The notes: a model not told the origin generated them from the letters alone. DNA of 64,000 nt from Corydoras sp. C115 (GCA_019802505.1 JAFMOC010000420.1:542001-606000), one strand, 5' to 3'. Positions 1-11,435 are shown, numbered from the stretch's first letter. A program made the numbers and translations.

Positions 1-434
1 GTGATGTCAGTCCCTGTGCCGCCTCCACCCAGCTGAGCGCGCGTCCACGTAGCAACCCGATGACGAACGCGATTTTATGGGTGTCCCTGGGGAAACACGT
101 GGGACGGTTGCTGAAGTACAGCTGGCACTGGAATATAAACCCCCGACAACATTGGAGATCCCCACCATAAGGTTCCGGGAGAACAGCGGCACCGTCGGGG
201 CATGTGGCAACCGCGGGCGGCGGGTTCTGTACCTGGTTCGGAGGAGTAGTCACCGGTGCTGGGGCTGCGGGCAGCGCGGAGAGCGCAGTCTGCAGCTGAA
301 AGGATAGCTGGCTCACCAGACCAGATCACCTCCTGGCGACTTTACAGCAGCTCTAGCCGTGATTCGGGCTGCTGTCCGGCTGATGGTGGTGATGCCGGCT
401 CCGTTCCGGCAGCGCGTCGCTCCGAGGGATCCAT
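1..434 (-). pseudogene. Ty3/Gypsy Gag N-terminal fragment
   Basis: Minus-strand remnant of a Gypsy Gag. A start at 432-434 opens a protein beginning MDPSERRAAGTEP. Further in, a capsid-type segment is legible (QLYFSNRPTCFPRDTHK, then FVIGLLRGRALSWVEAAQ), which is the usual capsid helix pattern of chromovirus-like Gypsy elements. The reading frame is broken several times between these pieces, so it cannot make an intact Gag. It lies directly downstream, on the same strand, of the LTR at 558-836, as expected for the 5' end of an element whose body runs off the left edge. Family assignment is by motif recognition; element identity is not established. Confidence 0.6.
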
Positions 435-557
435 GTCGGCCAGTTTGTCGGCCAAAACATGAATCCACAGAACGATGAACACAGAACGCAGGACGTGGTA
501 GAGGTGGGGCAAGGGGTGATGACGTCAACGGGGAGTAGCACAAACGACCAGGGTGAC

Positions 558-836
558 TGTAACGGAGTTCACTAGACGGAGTGTAGACGGAGAGACGAAC
601 TGCACACAGACAAAGCATAAACAGTACACAGGTTGAGGCAACAAGAACACTAGGACTTCGAGGATGGGGCTAGAAGTGTCAAAGCAGGCAAACGGCATGG
701 CACAAGACAAACTGGCGGTGAGGGTAGGGTGTGCAGGGTATAAATAACCAAACCGTGATTAATCCCAGGTGCGCGTGATTACGGGGGCGTGTACACAGAA
801 CCAACCCACACCACGTGATCAAAACAAACCATGACA
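558..836 (-). repeat. LTR of the Gypsy element at the left edge
   Basis: Bounded by TGTAACGG on the left and CCATGACA on the right, the terminal signature also seen in the solo LTRs at 55421-56284 (same strand) and, inverted, 37466-38585. The inner sequence (acacagaaccaacccacacc) closely matches the end of the 55421 copy. It precedes the gag remnant on the minus strand, so it is the 5' LTR. The target-site duplication cannot be tested because the other end lies outside the window. Confidence 0.5.
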
Positions 837-1230
837 CCAGGGGGAAAACATGTACTAGTCCAGTTTAAGATTTAACTAAGCATTTTGATGTGTGGGCTGC
901 CCATAGCAAAAAAAAAATCTTTGGGGGATTTAAAATTTATAACTCCTGTGGAGGAAATAGTTATTTGATTTTTTGCAAACACGTTTCCCCCATGTAGTTT
1001 TAAACTGAACTATCACCTTCCTCATGATCTAGGATACCAAAAGGTGATATTTAATACAAATACAAATAAATTAATATAATTTATACATTGTATTTTTCTT
1101 TTTGATATTCTATCTCTCACTGTTAAAATAAAATTATAGACTGTTTATATCTTAGTCAGTGGGCACACTTACAAAATCAGCAAGGGAGCAGATAATTATT
1201 TCCTCCACTGTATGACACATACTGTATTAT

Positions 1231-1323
1231 TAAAAGCTCCACTTCCTCTCTATGACTTCCTGAAAAAGTATTACCATAAAACCTCAGCATTATTATAGAG
1301 AGTATATACGAAGGCATTCAGAC
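1231..1323 (+). promoter_or_regulatory. Conserved upstream block of V1
   Basis: A block containing CCACTTCCTCTCTATGACTT and CCTGAAAAAGTA is conserved at the same distance upstream of V2 (19104-19192) and V3 (23278-23362), and partly upstream of V4. It holds two TTCCT/ACTTCC cores that fit ETS-factor sites. This is inferred to be the V promoter; the binding factors are not shown by sequence alone. Confidence 0.5.
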
Positions 1324-1790
1324 ATGGCTCAACTACACAACTTACTGAATTTTAGAAAATGGATTCTTCTGATTCTTTATCCAGCACTGGGTAATTACTC
1401 GTCATAAATTAACCACAAAATTAAGTCACATTTAAATAAATACAAACTTAGTTTAAAATGTAACTAAATGTTTTCTCTTTACAACAGGTTGTTTTGGAGA
1501 TACAATAAAACCAACAGAAATGAATTTGGTTAGTAAAGAAACAGACCTTGTAACTCTAAAATGTACATATGATTCAAGCAGCAGTAATGTCTGGCTTTAT
1601 TGGTTTAAACAAAATCCAAACAAAGAACCACAATATTTATTATTTAAAGGTGCAAAGTCTCAATCCAGCAGCCAGAATAAAGCTGATTCTCGAATAGATT
1701 CACAAACCACTGATACAACTAGTGAAATTATTATCCCTAGTCTAAAGCTTACAGATTCAGGTCTCTATCACTGTGCTCTGAGAGTAGTAG
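1324..1790 (+). CDS. T-cell receptor alpha/delta-type V segment (V1)
   Basis: Encodes the antigen-binding variable domain of a TCR chain once joined to (D)J and spliced to C. The leader exon is 1324-1390 (MAQLHNLLNF..., a hydrophobic signal peptide), the intron is 1391-1487 with GT..AG ends, and the V exon is 1488-1790. The split codon makes Gly and the frame is open throughout. Landmarks are first Cys at 1562-1564, the core Trp of WLYWFKQ at 1601-1603, and the DSGLYHC motif with second Cys at 1772-1774. It is followed by a recombination signal, which separates it from non-rearranging V-like receptors. Very similar to V2 and V3. Alpha versus delta cannot be decided from V sequence alone. The non-canonical heptamer makes its function uncertain. 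Confidence 0.88.
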
Positions 1791-1828
1791 CCCAGTAATA
1801 TAAAACATCGAAAGACTGTACAAAAACA
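1791..1828 (+). other. 23-type recombination signal of V1
   Basis: Heptamer CCCAGTA (1791-1797), 22-base spacer, nonamer ACAAAAACA (1820-1828). The nonamer differs from the consensus ACAAAAACC only at the last base. The heptamer has C instead of the strongly conserved A at position 2 and ends in A rather than G. The spacer length fits the 23 type used by TRAV/TRDV segments. Confidence 0.75.
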
Positions 1829-1987
1829 CCTGTACATGCATTTCTTCAAATTCTCTACATGAAAGTAATTAAATATTACCTCTCATTTATTATCATAAAA
1901 CCACATCAACACATACACAAGCACATGGGTGCCCTTGTAGACACACATGCACACAAACACATATACATATACACATATATTCTTCTG

Positions 1988-2330
1988 TGGGCGGCATGGT
2001 GGCTTAGTGGTTAGCATGGTCGCCTCTCAGCACTAGGGATTCCCGGTTCGAATCCTCATCTGGGTGCAGTTTCCATGTTCTCCCCGTGTCCGCGTGGGTT
2101 TACTCCGGGTTCTCCGGTTTCCTCCCACAGTCCAAAAACATGGATCAAGTCAATTGAGTTCTCCAAATTGCCCCCTATAGAGTGCGTTTGTGTGAGTGTG
2201 TGCCCAGCGATAGATTGGCCCCCTGTCCTGGGTGTATCTGCCCAGCGCCCGAGACGTTCTCCCCTGGATGGGCATGGGGAACCCCACCGTGACCCTAATA
2301 GAGGATAAAGCGGAAGATAATGAATGAATG
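1988..2330 (+). repeat. tRNA-derived SINE (HE1/V-SINE type), full length
   Basis: Head begins GGGCGGCATGGTGGCTTAGT and contains a Pol III B-box GGTTCGAATCC. The central domain has the fish-SINE string GTTCTCCGGTTTCCTCCCAC, and the tail ends AAGCGGAAGATAATGAATGA with TGAA units. The same family recurs at 18646, 39534, 42516, 47442, 54413 and 56512. Confidence 0.85.
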
Positions 2331-2337
2331 TATATAT

Positions 2338-2515
2338 TCTTCCCACACTCAAAAAACATGAATAAAGGTAAAGTGAATGCTCCAAATTGCCTCATACAGA
2401 GTGTGTACAGTGTGTGTGTGTCTGTGTGTGAGAGAGTGTGTGCCCAGTGATAGATTGATGCCCTTTCCAGGGTGTATCTGCCCAAAACTGTATGGGAATG
2501 GAGAACCCCACTGTT
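2338..2515 (+). repeat. Truncated SINE tail copy
   Basis: Repeats the 3' half of the preceding SINE in diverged form (tcccacactcaaaaaacatg, cagtgatagattgatgccct, gggtgtatctgccc). The tRNA-like head is missing. It sits directly after the full copy, so it is either an older nested copy or a tail duplication. Confidence 0.6.
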
Positions 2516-2754
2516 TTGTTCTTCATTTGTCAATAAAGAAAATGTGTTTAGCACTTCTACTTTATTATTAGGATAGACCATTGACATGCGACTTAGCTGC
2601 GTCATGTCTGTACATGATCTCCAAATAACTACGGTAATTACCCATTAACCCGAACACCATTGACACCTAATGGTAAGACATTTAATTACACATATCATTA
2701 ATCACCCTTTCTTTGAAGTACAAAAATTAAATTTATTACAGGTGTCAGTTTACA

Positions 2755-2799
<45 letters not shown>
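2755..2799. repeat. (ATT)n microsatellite
   Basis: About fifteen uninterrupted ATT triplets. Nothing else recognised in 2516-2880. Confidence 0.95.
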
Positions 2800-2879
2800 G
2801 GCCATCTTTCAGGTTTCTAGATTTTTCTTGTGGTTCTTCTTGTGTGAGGGAAAATCACATTTTTGTATTATTATTGTGT

Positions 2880-3208
2880 CTTATTATGATGCCTTGTTTT
2901 GATGATGTGATTGCACTAGGTCGTGTTGACATTTGGTGGGGTCGGTGCAGGTGTGCATCCTCCAGCTGGACATCTGTCTGCTCTTTGTCCATTGCAGTGG
3001 AACCACGTGGACAGAGCTGAGATCCACGTCCGCACTGTTTGGACATTGTTGTTTGTGGAGCAGGCTGCTGGGGGTCGCAGAGAGGATTTCAGCGGATGCT
3101 ATGCACAAATGATGTGGATGGTGAGGCTCTCTGATGAGAGTGGGGTAGGATTTTCCTTACGCTCTCTCATTTTCTTTCGCTTTGTCTTTGATCTTTCTTA
3201 AATAAATT
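2880..3208 (-). repeat. Probable LTR of the decayed Gypsy element
   Basis: Directly follows, on the minus strand, the integrase C-terminal remnant at 3209-3466. It is an inverted match to 58560-58860: gatttcagcggatgctatgc, the GACAGAGCTGAGATCCACGT stretch and the aaaggaaagataaa-type end all recur on the opposite strand. The recurrence plus position argues for an LTR, but its exact ends and target duplication were not found. Confidence 0.45.
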
Positions 3209-4614
3209 TCACTTCTTTTGTCCTTCCGGTGTTCTCATGGTGTAGGACTGTGGAGTGACTTCTTGAAGAACAGTGGTTTTCGTTGTCCATCCTTCAGGAC
3301 TTTCAATCCTGACTGCGTCATCCCTGGACAGTGGTGGAAGCATCTTTGCTGTTCTGTCATAGAAAGTCTTTTGTTTCATTTTCTGATGTTTCAGCTTTTG
3401 TTCCAGCTTTGGGCGTTTCTCTTGCTTTGCACAGGTTGTAAGTGTTGTTCTGAGCTTTCTTTTCATCAGCAGCTCAGCTGGTGACAGTTCACATTCCAGA
3501 GGTTAGACTGTGCAAATAGTGGGCTAGATGTTACATGCTTGACATCATAGACTTCTGCGAAACAGAAGTCTTGCCACTCTTTACCATTGAAGCACGGTCC
3601 ATTGTGACTCATTACAGAATGTCATGTCTGGTGAAGATGGATTTGGCATGTGTAATGACACAGTTGGACGATGTATTTGAGAGTAATGCCATCTCAGGGT
3701 AATTTGAGAAATCTGTCAATTATTACTATGTAGTCCTTTTTTTCAGGTGGTCCAATCCTACTTTGTAGCATGGTGTTTTGTCATATCAGTTACAGTCATT
3801 GGCTCTTTTGTCTCTTTGTTTCTTTATTTCTGACAAGATTCACATCTGCCTATCATGTTGTCAATATCTTTGTTAAGTCTCTTGCCCTTCTTTTAAATTT
3901 TTCGACACCTAGGTGTTCTTCATGTATTCTCTGCAGTAACTCTTGTCTAAGTGTACTTGGAATGACAATTCTGTTTTCTTTTAACAGTCCATTAATCACT
4001 CTCAGCTCACCATTGATATGGTAGAACTATGGACAGGATCCTGCAGCCAATCCATTCCACATGTTTTCCATCATGCACTGCAGCTCTGGATTTCATTCCA
4101 TCTCATCTGCCATCCGTTTCCGTGTCCATCTGCCATGTCGACGTGCACCTGGACATCTTCTTCAGTCGTATTACCACCCTTGACAGGAGCTCTGGCTTCT
4201 GCATCAGCAAGAATGAGGTGTTTGCCTGGTGTGTAGATGAGTTCAATGTCATATCTCTGAATCTTCATCATCATGCGCTGGATCAGTGGTGACATTTCAT
4301 TCAGGTTCTTCATTATTGCAATGAGTGGACGATGGTCAGTCTCAACTGTGAAGGTAGGTAAGCCGTATATGTAGCAGTGAATCATTTCAAGGCCAAACAC
4401 TAATCCGAGACACTCCTGCTCAATTCGTCTCCATCATCAAGCTAGATGCATATGATACTGGCCTCCAGTGCTCTTCTTCAGCTTATAGTAGTACAGTGCC
4501 GAGTCCATCTTTCGAAGCATCTGTAGACACTTTGATTCTTTTGGTTGGATCAAAGAATGTCAGCACAGGTGTTGCAGTGAGTGCATCTTTGAGCTTTTGC
4601 CACTCGCGCTCATG
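3209..4614 (-). pseudogene. Ty3/Gypsy pol remnant (RNase H and integrase)
   Basis: On the minus strand, 4483-4610 reads EREWQKLKDALTATPVLTFF then TKRIKVSTDASKDGLGTVLL, the end of RT and start of RNase H. 4071-4400 continues RNase H with TVETDHRPLIAIMKN and the C-terminal YTPGKHLILAD motif. 3209-3466 reads like the integrase C-terminal tail (KTFYDRTAKMLPPL, DAVRIESPEGW). The intervening ~600 bases are decayed integrase with stops. The piece resembles mag-like Gypsy elements. The body is cut at about 4614 by the poly-T end of an L1-like insertion. Confidence 0.7.
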
Positions 4615-5604
4615 TTTTTTTTTTTTAAACATTTTTTTTTGGATTTTTTCAAACATGTGAACAATTAAACCAACCACATTATTCAGATCGAACAATGACA
4701 TAGCCATAGCTTACTATCAAGTTTACAAATGGTAGTTCACATATTTCAATTAAAACAAATAATAAAAAAAAAAAAATAAAACATACAATCACATCACACA
4801 CACACAAAAAAACAACACTAAACAGCACCTTCAAGTGTTTATGTATTTAGTTTGTCTAATAATCGCACTAGAAATTTCCATACCTTTTTTAAATTCTACT
4901 GCCCTTTCTTTACTTATATATGTCAGCTTTTCAAGTACAACACAAGCTTAGCCATACATCTTTTGAAGGTGTGTCTGTTTTTTTTCCATTAGAGGGCGAT
5001 CATCCTTCAAGCTTGCAATTAGATATTGATTTTGGTAGATAGATATTTTGGCGAACCATACAATGCTCAGGATATATTCCTAAAATACATAATTCTTGTT
5101 CATAAGGCACCTTCACACCAACAATTTCAGATATAGTCTGAACAATTGTTTTCCAATATTTTGTTACAGTTTTAGTCTAGTATTGATGGATTGTTTTTGT
5201 GCTTTTGCACATGCCAGTTCCAATCTATTTTTTGTATATCCTCCTGGATATCAACTTTCCATGCCTCTAGCCTATCATAAGTGGACTCCTATCGTATGAC
5301 ACCAAAGTTTTGTAAAATAAAGAAACTTGTCCTCTCCCATCTAAGTTCAGAAGTGTTAGGTTTTCAAGGTGAGACAGTGGTGGTTCAGATATTATGTGTT
5401 TATATTTTGAAGACACAAAATGTTTCAGCTGTAAATGTTTAAAAAAAATGTTTTTTTAGGTATTCCATAAGTCTGACTTAATTGCTCAAATGTAAGAAGG
5501 TTACCATTCATATAAAGGTCCCCTATTTTTGTACACCTTTACTTGCCCAAATTTTGAAACCACCGTCTGCCCTTCCGGTCCTAAAGTGTGTATTGCCCCA
5601 TATA

Positions 5605-6891
5605 CACTGTGTGCAGAATTATTAGGCAAATAAATATTTTAATCACATCATCCTTTATATACATGTTGTCCTTCTCCAAACTGTATAGGCTTGAAAGCCA
5701 CCTACCAATTAAGTAAATCTGTAATAAGGAGGGGTGTGGTGTAATGACATCAACACCCTATATAAGGTGTGCTTAATTATTAGGCAACTTCCTTTCCTTT
5801 GGCGAAATGGGTCAGAAGTGATTTGACGGATTCTGAAAAGTCCAAAATTGTGAGATGTCTTGCAGAGGGATGCAGCAGTCTTGAAATTGCCAAACTTTTG
5901 AAATGTGATCACCGAACAATCAAGCGTTTCATGGCAAATAGACAACAGGGTCGCAAGAAGCGCGTTGAAAAAAATAATTAAGAAAATAATAATAACTGCC
6001 TATGAAACGAAGAAAATCAAGCGTGAAGATGCCATTAGCCAGCAGTTTAGCCATATTTCAGAGCTGCAACGTTACTGGAGTATCAAAAAGCACAAGGTAT
6101 GCGATACTCAGGGACATGGCCAAAGTAAGGAAGGATGAAAAACTACCACCTTTGAACAAGAAACATAAGATAAAACGTCAAGACTGGGCCAAGAAATATC
6201 TTAAGACAGATATTTCAAAGTTTTATGGACTAATGAAATGAGAGTGACTCTTGATGGGCCAGAGGGATGGGCCGAGGCTGGATCAGTAACGGGCAGATAG
6301 CTCTACTCCGACTCAGACGCCAACAGGTGGAGCTGGGGTACTGGTATGGGCTGGTATCATCAAAGATGAACTTGTGGGACCTCTTCGGGTTGAGGATGGA
6401 GTGAAGCTCAATTTCCAGACCTACTGCCAGTTTCTGGAAGACATCTTCAAGCAGTGGTACAGGAAGAAGTCAGTATCGTTCAAGAAAAACATGATTTTCA
6501 TGCAGGACAATGTTCTGGGAGGCTGTGGTGGCTGCTGCACGCAATGTTGATCGTAGCAGATCAAGCAATTGACAGAATCTATGGATGGAAGGCTTTTGAG
6601 TGTCATCGTAAAGAAAGGTGGCTATATTGATCACCATGTTTTTGTTTTTGTTTTTGAATGTCAGAAATGTTTATTTCAAAATGTTCTGTTGTTATATTGG
6701 TTAACCTGGTGAAAATAAACAAGTTAGATGGGTATATATTTGATTTTTATTAAGTTGCCTAATAATTCAGCACAGTAATAGTTACATGCACAAACACATA
6801 TCCTCCTAATAAATAGTTAATAAATAGTTGTTGTTTAATAATAAAAATAATCCACTCAAATACAACTTGCCTAATAATTCTGCACGCAGTG
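5605..6891 (+). mobile_element. Tc1/mariner transposon with IR/DR-like ends
   Basis: Outer terminal repeats begin CACTGTGTGCAGAATTATTA (5605) and end with its near-perfect reverse complement at 6891. TA dinucleotides at 5603-5604 and 6892-6893 are the expected target duplication. A second copy of the repeat core lies inside each end: TTAATTATTAGGCAA at 5773-5787 and TTGCCTAATAATTCAGCAC at 6756-6774. This gives two direct repeats per terminal inverted repeat, the arrangement known from IR/DR Tc1 elements such as Sleeping Beauty. It carries a broken transposase. Confidence 0.9.
5799..6640 (+). pseudogene. Tc1-like transposase, inactivated
   Basis: The N-terminus has a helix-turn-helix DNA-binding segment (LTDSEKSKIVRCLAEGCSSL, then HRTIKRFMANRQQGRKK at 5799-5980). 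After a frame break comes the linker QDWAKKYLKTDISKF (6180-6225). The catalytic region follows in other frames (MRVTLDGPEGWAEAG at ~6240, MGWYHQR-type and FKKNMIFMQDN around 6480-6510, where the second Asp of the DDE/D triad lies). Stops and frameshifts interrupt it at least three times, so it is dead. It sits entirely within the inverted repeats at 5605-6891. Confidence 0.8.
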
Positions 6892-8494
6892 TAGGAGAGA
6901 ATCGAGAAATAGTCGGGATATCTCCTACTTGATAATGAACTTTAAAACATATGTCAATATTATTTTTCTTAAAAAGGGTTCTTTGTTGATCTTTTTAAGT
7001 TTTTTGGGTTTGCAGAGTACATACAAATTTAGTGGTAGTGGTATCAATGCTTGCTCAATAGTAACCCAGGCTGGCAGTTCTTCCTCTGAAAAATAAAACA
7101 TTGCAGTGCGTAATTGAGCTGCCCAGTAATACCATTTAAGGTTTGGAAAGTGTAATCCTCCCCGTTCATAAGGCAGGAACAGCAGCTTATGTCTTAATCT
7201 TGATTTTTTATTGTTCCAAATGAATTTAATAAAAGCACTATTAACTTCATCAAATTAAAACTTTGGTGGTGGGAGAGGGAGTGATTGAAAAAGAAATATA
7301 TTTTTTTGTAATATGTTAATTTTAATTATGTTTATATGGCCTATCATTTATATGGGCATATTCATCCATCTATCCAGTTTTTCTTTTTCTTTTACTTTTA
7401 AGTGCATCATAATTTGTTGGTACAAGATCTTTAATTTCTGGGGTAATTTTGATGCCAAGGTAAGTGATTCCATTCTGTACATTAGTGAATGGGGTTTCTA
7501 AAGCTGGTTTTGATCTTTCTTCTTTATTTGAAAATAGAATTAATGATTTGAAATAGTTGATTGCATAGCCTGAATACTGTCCAAACAATTAAATTTGTTT
7601 TATCAATGTGGGGAACCTTACAGATAGATTTGATAAAAAGAAAAAACAATTATATCATCAGCATACAATGATATTTTATGTTCCATTTCTCTCAGTTTTG
7701 TTCCCGAGATGCTGGTCTGTGTTCTTATAGTCATGGACAATGGTTCTATAGCCAGTATAAATAAAAGAGGTGATAGTGGACATCCCTGACAAGTTGAACG
7801 CTCCAAAATGAATGGTTTAGAAACTATATTATTTGTAAAACACAAGCAATTGGATCTGTATATAAAATTTTAATCCACTTAAGAAATTTGCATCCTAATC
7901 CAAATCTAGGCAGAATATTAATTAAATATGGCTATTCTATTATATCAAAAGCCTGTTGAGCATCCAATGATAATACTGCTGTATCTTTAACATCGTATTT
8001 TTCATGGATTATGTTAAGAACTCGCCTTATATTATGGAAGCCTTGACGCTTTTGTACAAAGCCATTTTGATCACTGTCGACTAAATAAGGAATATTAGGT
8101 TCTAATCTTCTTGTCAGAGTTTTACAAAGTATTTCTGTGTCCGCGCACAGCAAACTTATTGGCCTAAATGACTATTAATATTTTGAATAGCTATTAATAT
8201 TTTGAGATAGTTCCTCTGTCAGATTTAAGCGTCCCGTTGCCGGAGGAACTGAGGGAGGCATGTTTGCAGAATCAAACAGAGAGTTTTATTTCCTCCAGGT
8301 GGGAAAAAGGCAACAAAAAACAAAAACCGTCAATAGTTCTTTATAATATAGTTTCCCCACAAGCAGCGGAAAGCAGCGGCTCACATCGGATGCTGCGAGT
8401 GAGCGGCGTGGAGCGCAGACGAGGGGGAGGCGGGAGCGTGCGCAGCGGAGTCCCCGATGTGTCTACGTCACCCGAGGAGAGCGATCCTAAGAAG

Positions 8495-9541
8495 AGGTAG
8501 CGAGTCAACAGATTCAGCAGAAGGTCTCGCCAGACGAAGAACAGGACGTCCCAAACAGAAGCACTAAGAGTTAAACGAGCAGCACGCACGAGCGGGGTGA
8601 TCCAAAAAACTCTGCGCTGATGGGTCCGGAACGGCGGCTAAAAAGGACGCTGTCATCAATGACGCTCACCTGCAACTAATAATCTGGAGAGGGTGATCTG
8701 CGATTACCAGTATTAAAATCAGGTGTGGAAGTGCCCGTGTGAGGTGCGGAGCATGCAGCAGCGGGGCGTGAGCGTGTAGGTGAAGTGGGTGTGTGTGGAG
8801 GAGAGAGCAGAACCGCGGGGTGTGAACGGGAATGTGTAACATCACCCCCCCCCCCCAGAAAAAGGCGGTCCCACCTGAGAACTGCTCCCTCGAGACCCAG
8901 TCCGTCGACCTCGGCGACCTCTAGGCTGAGGGGCAGGGCGGTCGGGGTGATCCTGGTGGAACTCCTGGATGATGCTCAGATCCAAGATGTCCTCGGCAGC
9001 GACCCAGCTCCTCTCCTCAGGTAGCGAGTCAACAGATTCAGCAGAAGGTCTCGCCAGACGAAGAACAGGACGTCCCAAACAGAAGCACTAAGAGTTAAAC
9101 GAGCAGCACGCACGAGCGGGGTGATCCAAAAAACTCTGCGCTGATGGGTCCGGAACGGCGGCTAAAAAGGACGCTGTCATCAATGACGCTCACCTGCAAC
9201 TAATAATCTGGAGAGGGTGATCTGCGATTACCAGTATTAAAATCAGGTGTGGAAGTGCCCGTGTGAGGTGGGGAGCATGCAGCAGCGGGGCGTGAGCGTG
9301 TAGGTGAAGTGGGTGTGTGTGGAGGAGAGAGCAGAACCGCGGGGTGTGAACGGGAATGTGTAACATCACCCCCCCCCCCAGAAAAAGGCGGTCCCACCTG
9401 AGAACTGCTCCCTCGAGACCCAGTCCGTCGACCTCGGCGACCTCTAGGCTGAGGGGCAGGGCGGTCGGGGTGATCCTGGTGGAACTCCTGGATGATGCTC
9501 AGATCCAAGATGTCCTCGGCAGCGACCCAGCTCCTCTCCTC
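8495..9541. repeat. 524-bp tandem duplication in the chromovirus
   Basis: 8495-9018 and 9019-9541 are almost identical by eye, differing mainly in the poly-C length and a few substitutions. Each unit contains the last part of the chromodomain region and 3' noncoding sequence. The near identity implies the duplication is younger than most decay in the surrounding element. Confidence 0.9.
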
Positions 9542-9865
9542 AGGACCGAACCCCTCCCAATCCACCAGGTACTGAACTTTGCCCCGGCTCCGGCGGGAGT
9601 CTAACAGAGAGGACACAGAGTAGATATTGGAGTCATTTCCCTCCTGTGTCTCTCTATTGGACTCTGTCCAATTAGCATCCAAAGGACCAGGAACAAACGG
9701 TTTGAGAAGGGAGACGTGAAAGGTCGGGTGCACCCGCAAATGGTGCGGGAGCTTAAGGCGGACCGCGAGCTCATTAACGATGGCTTCTACCCTGAATGGG
9801 CCCAAAAACCTGGGCAGGAGTTTACAGGTACCCTGACGACACCGGATACCCGGGTACTGAGCCAC
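9200..9865 (-). pseudogene. Integrase C-terminus plus chromodomain
   Basis: An open minus-strand stretch of 221 codons. It starts in the integrase C-terminal region (LLPRFLGPFRVEAIVNELAV, VHPTFHVSLLKPFVPG), which is the GPF/Y module. It then has a chromodomain at about residues 85-135 with the aromatic-cage style motif VQYLVDWEGFGPEERSWVAA and LSIIQEFHQDHP. An Arg/Ser/Pro-rich tail follows. Chromodomains of this class help target integration to marked chromatin. The stretch is open but lacks the rest of integrase in frame, so it is a pol fragment rather than a functional gene. Confidence 0.8.
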
Positions 9866-9875
9866 ACTATGTCAC

Positions 9876-11435
9876 CTACATTGTATCTAGGGGCGTCACC
9901 CCGAGAGCGATCCGCGAAGCTCTTGTAGGGAGGTACCGCGACCAATCGGATGGATTGCGGTCAGCATAAATCCGGAGGAACATGTTTGTCTCTTGATGCG
10001 AGCGTTCACAGGCCCCATTAGTCTGGGGGTGGAACCCTGAGGAGAGACTGACGGAGGCCCCTAGCTTCTCACAGCCCTCTATCTGAGAGGAAAACCCCCG
10101 GGATCCCAAATGAGGTAAACACCCTAGAGAACAAAAGCTCGGCCGTCTTGAACGCCGAGGGCAACCCCTTAATAAGGAAAAGTTTAACCGCACAGGAGAA
10201 CCGATCGAGGATGGTATTGTAGCCATTGGAGGAGGGGAGACCGGTCACGAAGTCCAATGCTATGTGGGCCCTAGGCCGCTCCGGCACTGGCAACGGGCAC
10301 AGCTTACCCGCTGGAAGCTCCCGGGGGGTCTTACAGGCATCGCAGATGGCACAGGAGTGCACAAAGGAATGGAAGTCCGCCTTCAAGGACTCCCACCAGT
10401 ACCTCCGTTGGATAAGCTGGATGGTACGAAGGACACCTGGATGACCAGTGCACAGAGAGGAATGGGCCCACGTGATACTGCAAGGGCAGAAGGGTATGGG
10501 GACGTACGTCACTCCCTCAGGACAATTAGGTGGTACCGCAATAGTGCGCAACACCTCATGAATCTGGGTGTCTACCTCCCATCGGATCAGACCCAGGAAT
10601 TTGCTGGCGGGGATAATCGAACTACCAAGATCCGGGTCGGATTGAGAGGGACCATACAGTCTAGACAGGGTGTATGCCCGATTGTTCTCCGACCCCAGAC
10701 GGAACGAAATTTGAAGGTTAAATTGGTTGAAAAATATGGCCTGAGATAGCATGGCACCGGCCCCACTACAAGAGGCGTCCACCTCCACGATAAACTGGCG
10801 CCCGGGGTCCGAATGGGCCAATACTGGTTTAGTGGTAAAGCGCTGTTTGAGAGAATTAAAGGCCAGATCCGCCTCCGGACTCCAGCACAATGTGGAGGGG
10901 TTGCCCCTGAGATGTGAGGGGCAGCACAATATGACTAAAATCTTGGATGAAGCGCCTATAAAAGTTGTTGAGGTCGGTGTCGGCCAGTCAACAACCGCTT
11001 GTACCTTGCCGGGGTCCCTCTCGATCCCCTTGTGGGAGATGATAAAACCCAAAAAGGAGACCGAGTCCCGGTGGAAAACGCACTTCTCCCCCTTAACGTA
11101 CAGCCCATTAGCGAGGAGACGCGATATGATTCGCCGAACCAAGGCAATATGGGAGGACAGATCCCTAGAAAAAAACAGTACGTCGTCAAGGTAAACGATA
11201 ACCCCCTGGTGGAGAAACTCCAGAAGCACATCGTTAATGAAGGCCTGGAATTGACTCTACATCCTTGCCCTTGCTCTCTGTAATCACCGCCATGTGTTCC
11301 AGTATTAATCTTACAACAAATGATCACGCCCATCCTTGCCCAACGGCAGGGCAGCATCGATGGGGTAAAGCCCCGCACCACACCATTCATTAAACATGCT
11401 TTCAACCTTCTTCGCCACCTTCTCGCGTCTCGCAA
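9876..11435 (-). pseudogene. Gypsy RT, RNase H and integrase, frameshifted
   Basis: The minus strand from 11229 encodes the RT catalytic loop VIVYLDDVLFFS, then KCVFHRDSVSFLGFIIS, then the RNase H start (FIVEVDASCSGAGAMLSQ). The integrase zinc-finger region (HPGVLRTIQLIQRRYWW, CAICDACK) is next, then the catalytic core with IALDFVTGLPSSNGYNTI and, near 10069, GIPGVFLSDRGL. Further core sequence continues in another frame to 9876 (GFHPQTNGACERSHQET). Several frameshifts and deletions split it, so no complete polyprotein can be made. Confidence 0.8.

Larger units (their letters stand above)
4614..8215 (-). mobile_element. L1-clade LINE, 5'-truncated and decayed
   Basis: Minus-strand reverse transcriptase pieces are readable: SLDAQQAFDIIE at 7932-8153, then CQGCPLSPLLFILAIEPL and the catalytic SLYADDIIVF at 7618-7845, then YAINYFKSLILFSNK and TYLGIKIT at 7370-7588. 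This motif set is typical of L1/Tx1-type LINEs. A T-rich run at 4614-4640 fits the 3' A-tail of a minus-strand copy inserted into the Gypsy RNase H. A Tc1 element at 5605-6891 is nested inside, so 4640-5604 and 6892-8215 are two halves of one element. Many stops; not active. Confidence 0.7.
8220..11435 (-). mobile_element. Chromodomain Ty3/Gypsy element (chromovirus), partial
   Basis: Reading the minus strand from 11435 leftward gives RT, RNase H, integrase, a chromodomain, then a GC-rich 3' region probably containing the 3' LTR. The 5' part (gag, protease, most of RT) is missing at about 11435. The 3' part is complicated by a tandem duplication at 8495-9541. LTR ends were not resolved, so the left border near 8220 is approximate. 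Confidence 0.75.

Noticed and set aside
1324..1828. NITR or other non-rearranging immune receptor
   Set aside because: A recombination signal follows each V exon and there is no transmembrane or J-like sequence in frame.
1988..2060. tRNA gene (A- and B-box)
   Set aside because: No cloverleaf is formed; the boxes belong to the head of a SINE repeated across the window.
2670..3020. ORF with a poly-Tyr run
   Set aside because: Translation of an (ATT)n microsatellite plus LTR-like sequence; no family motif.
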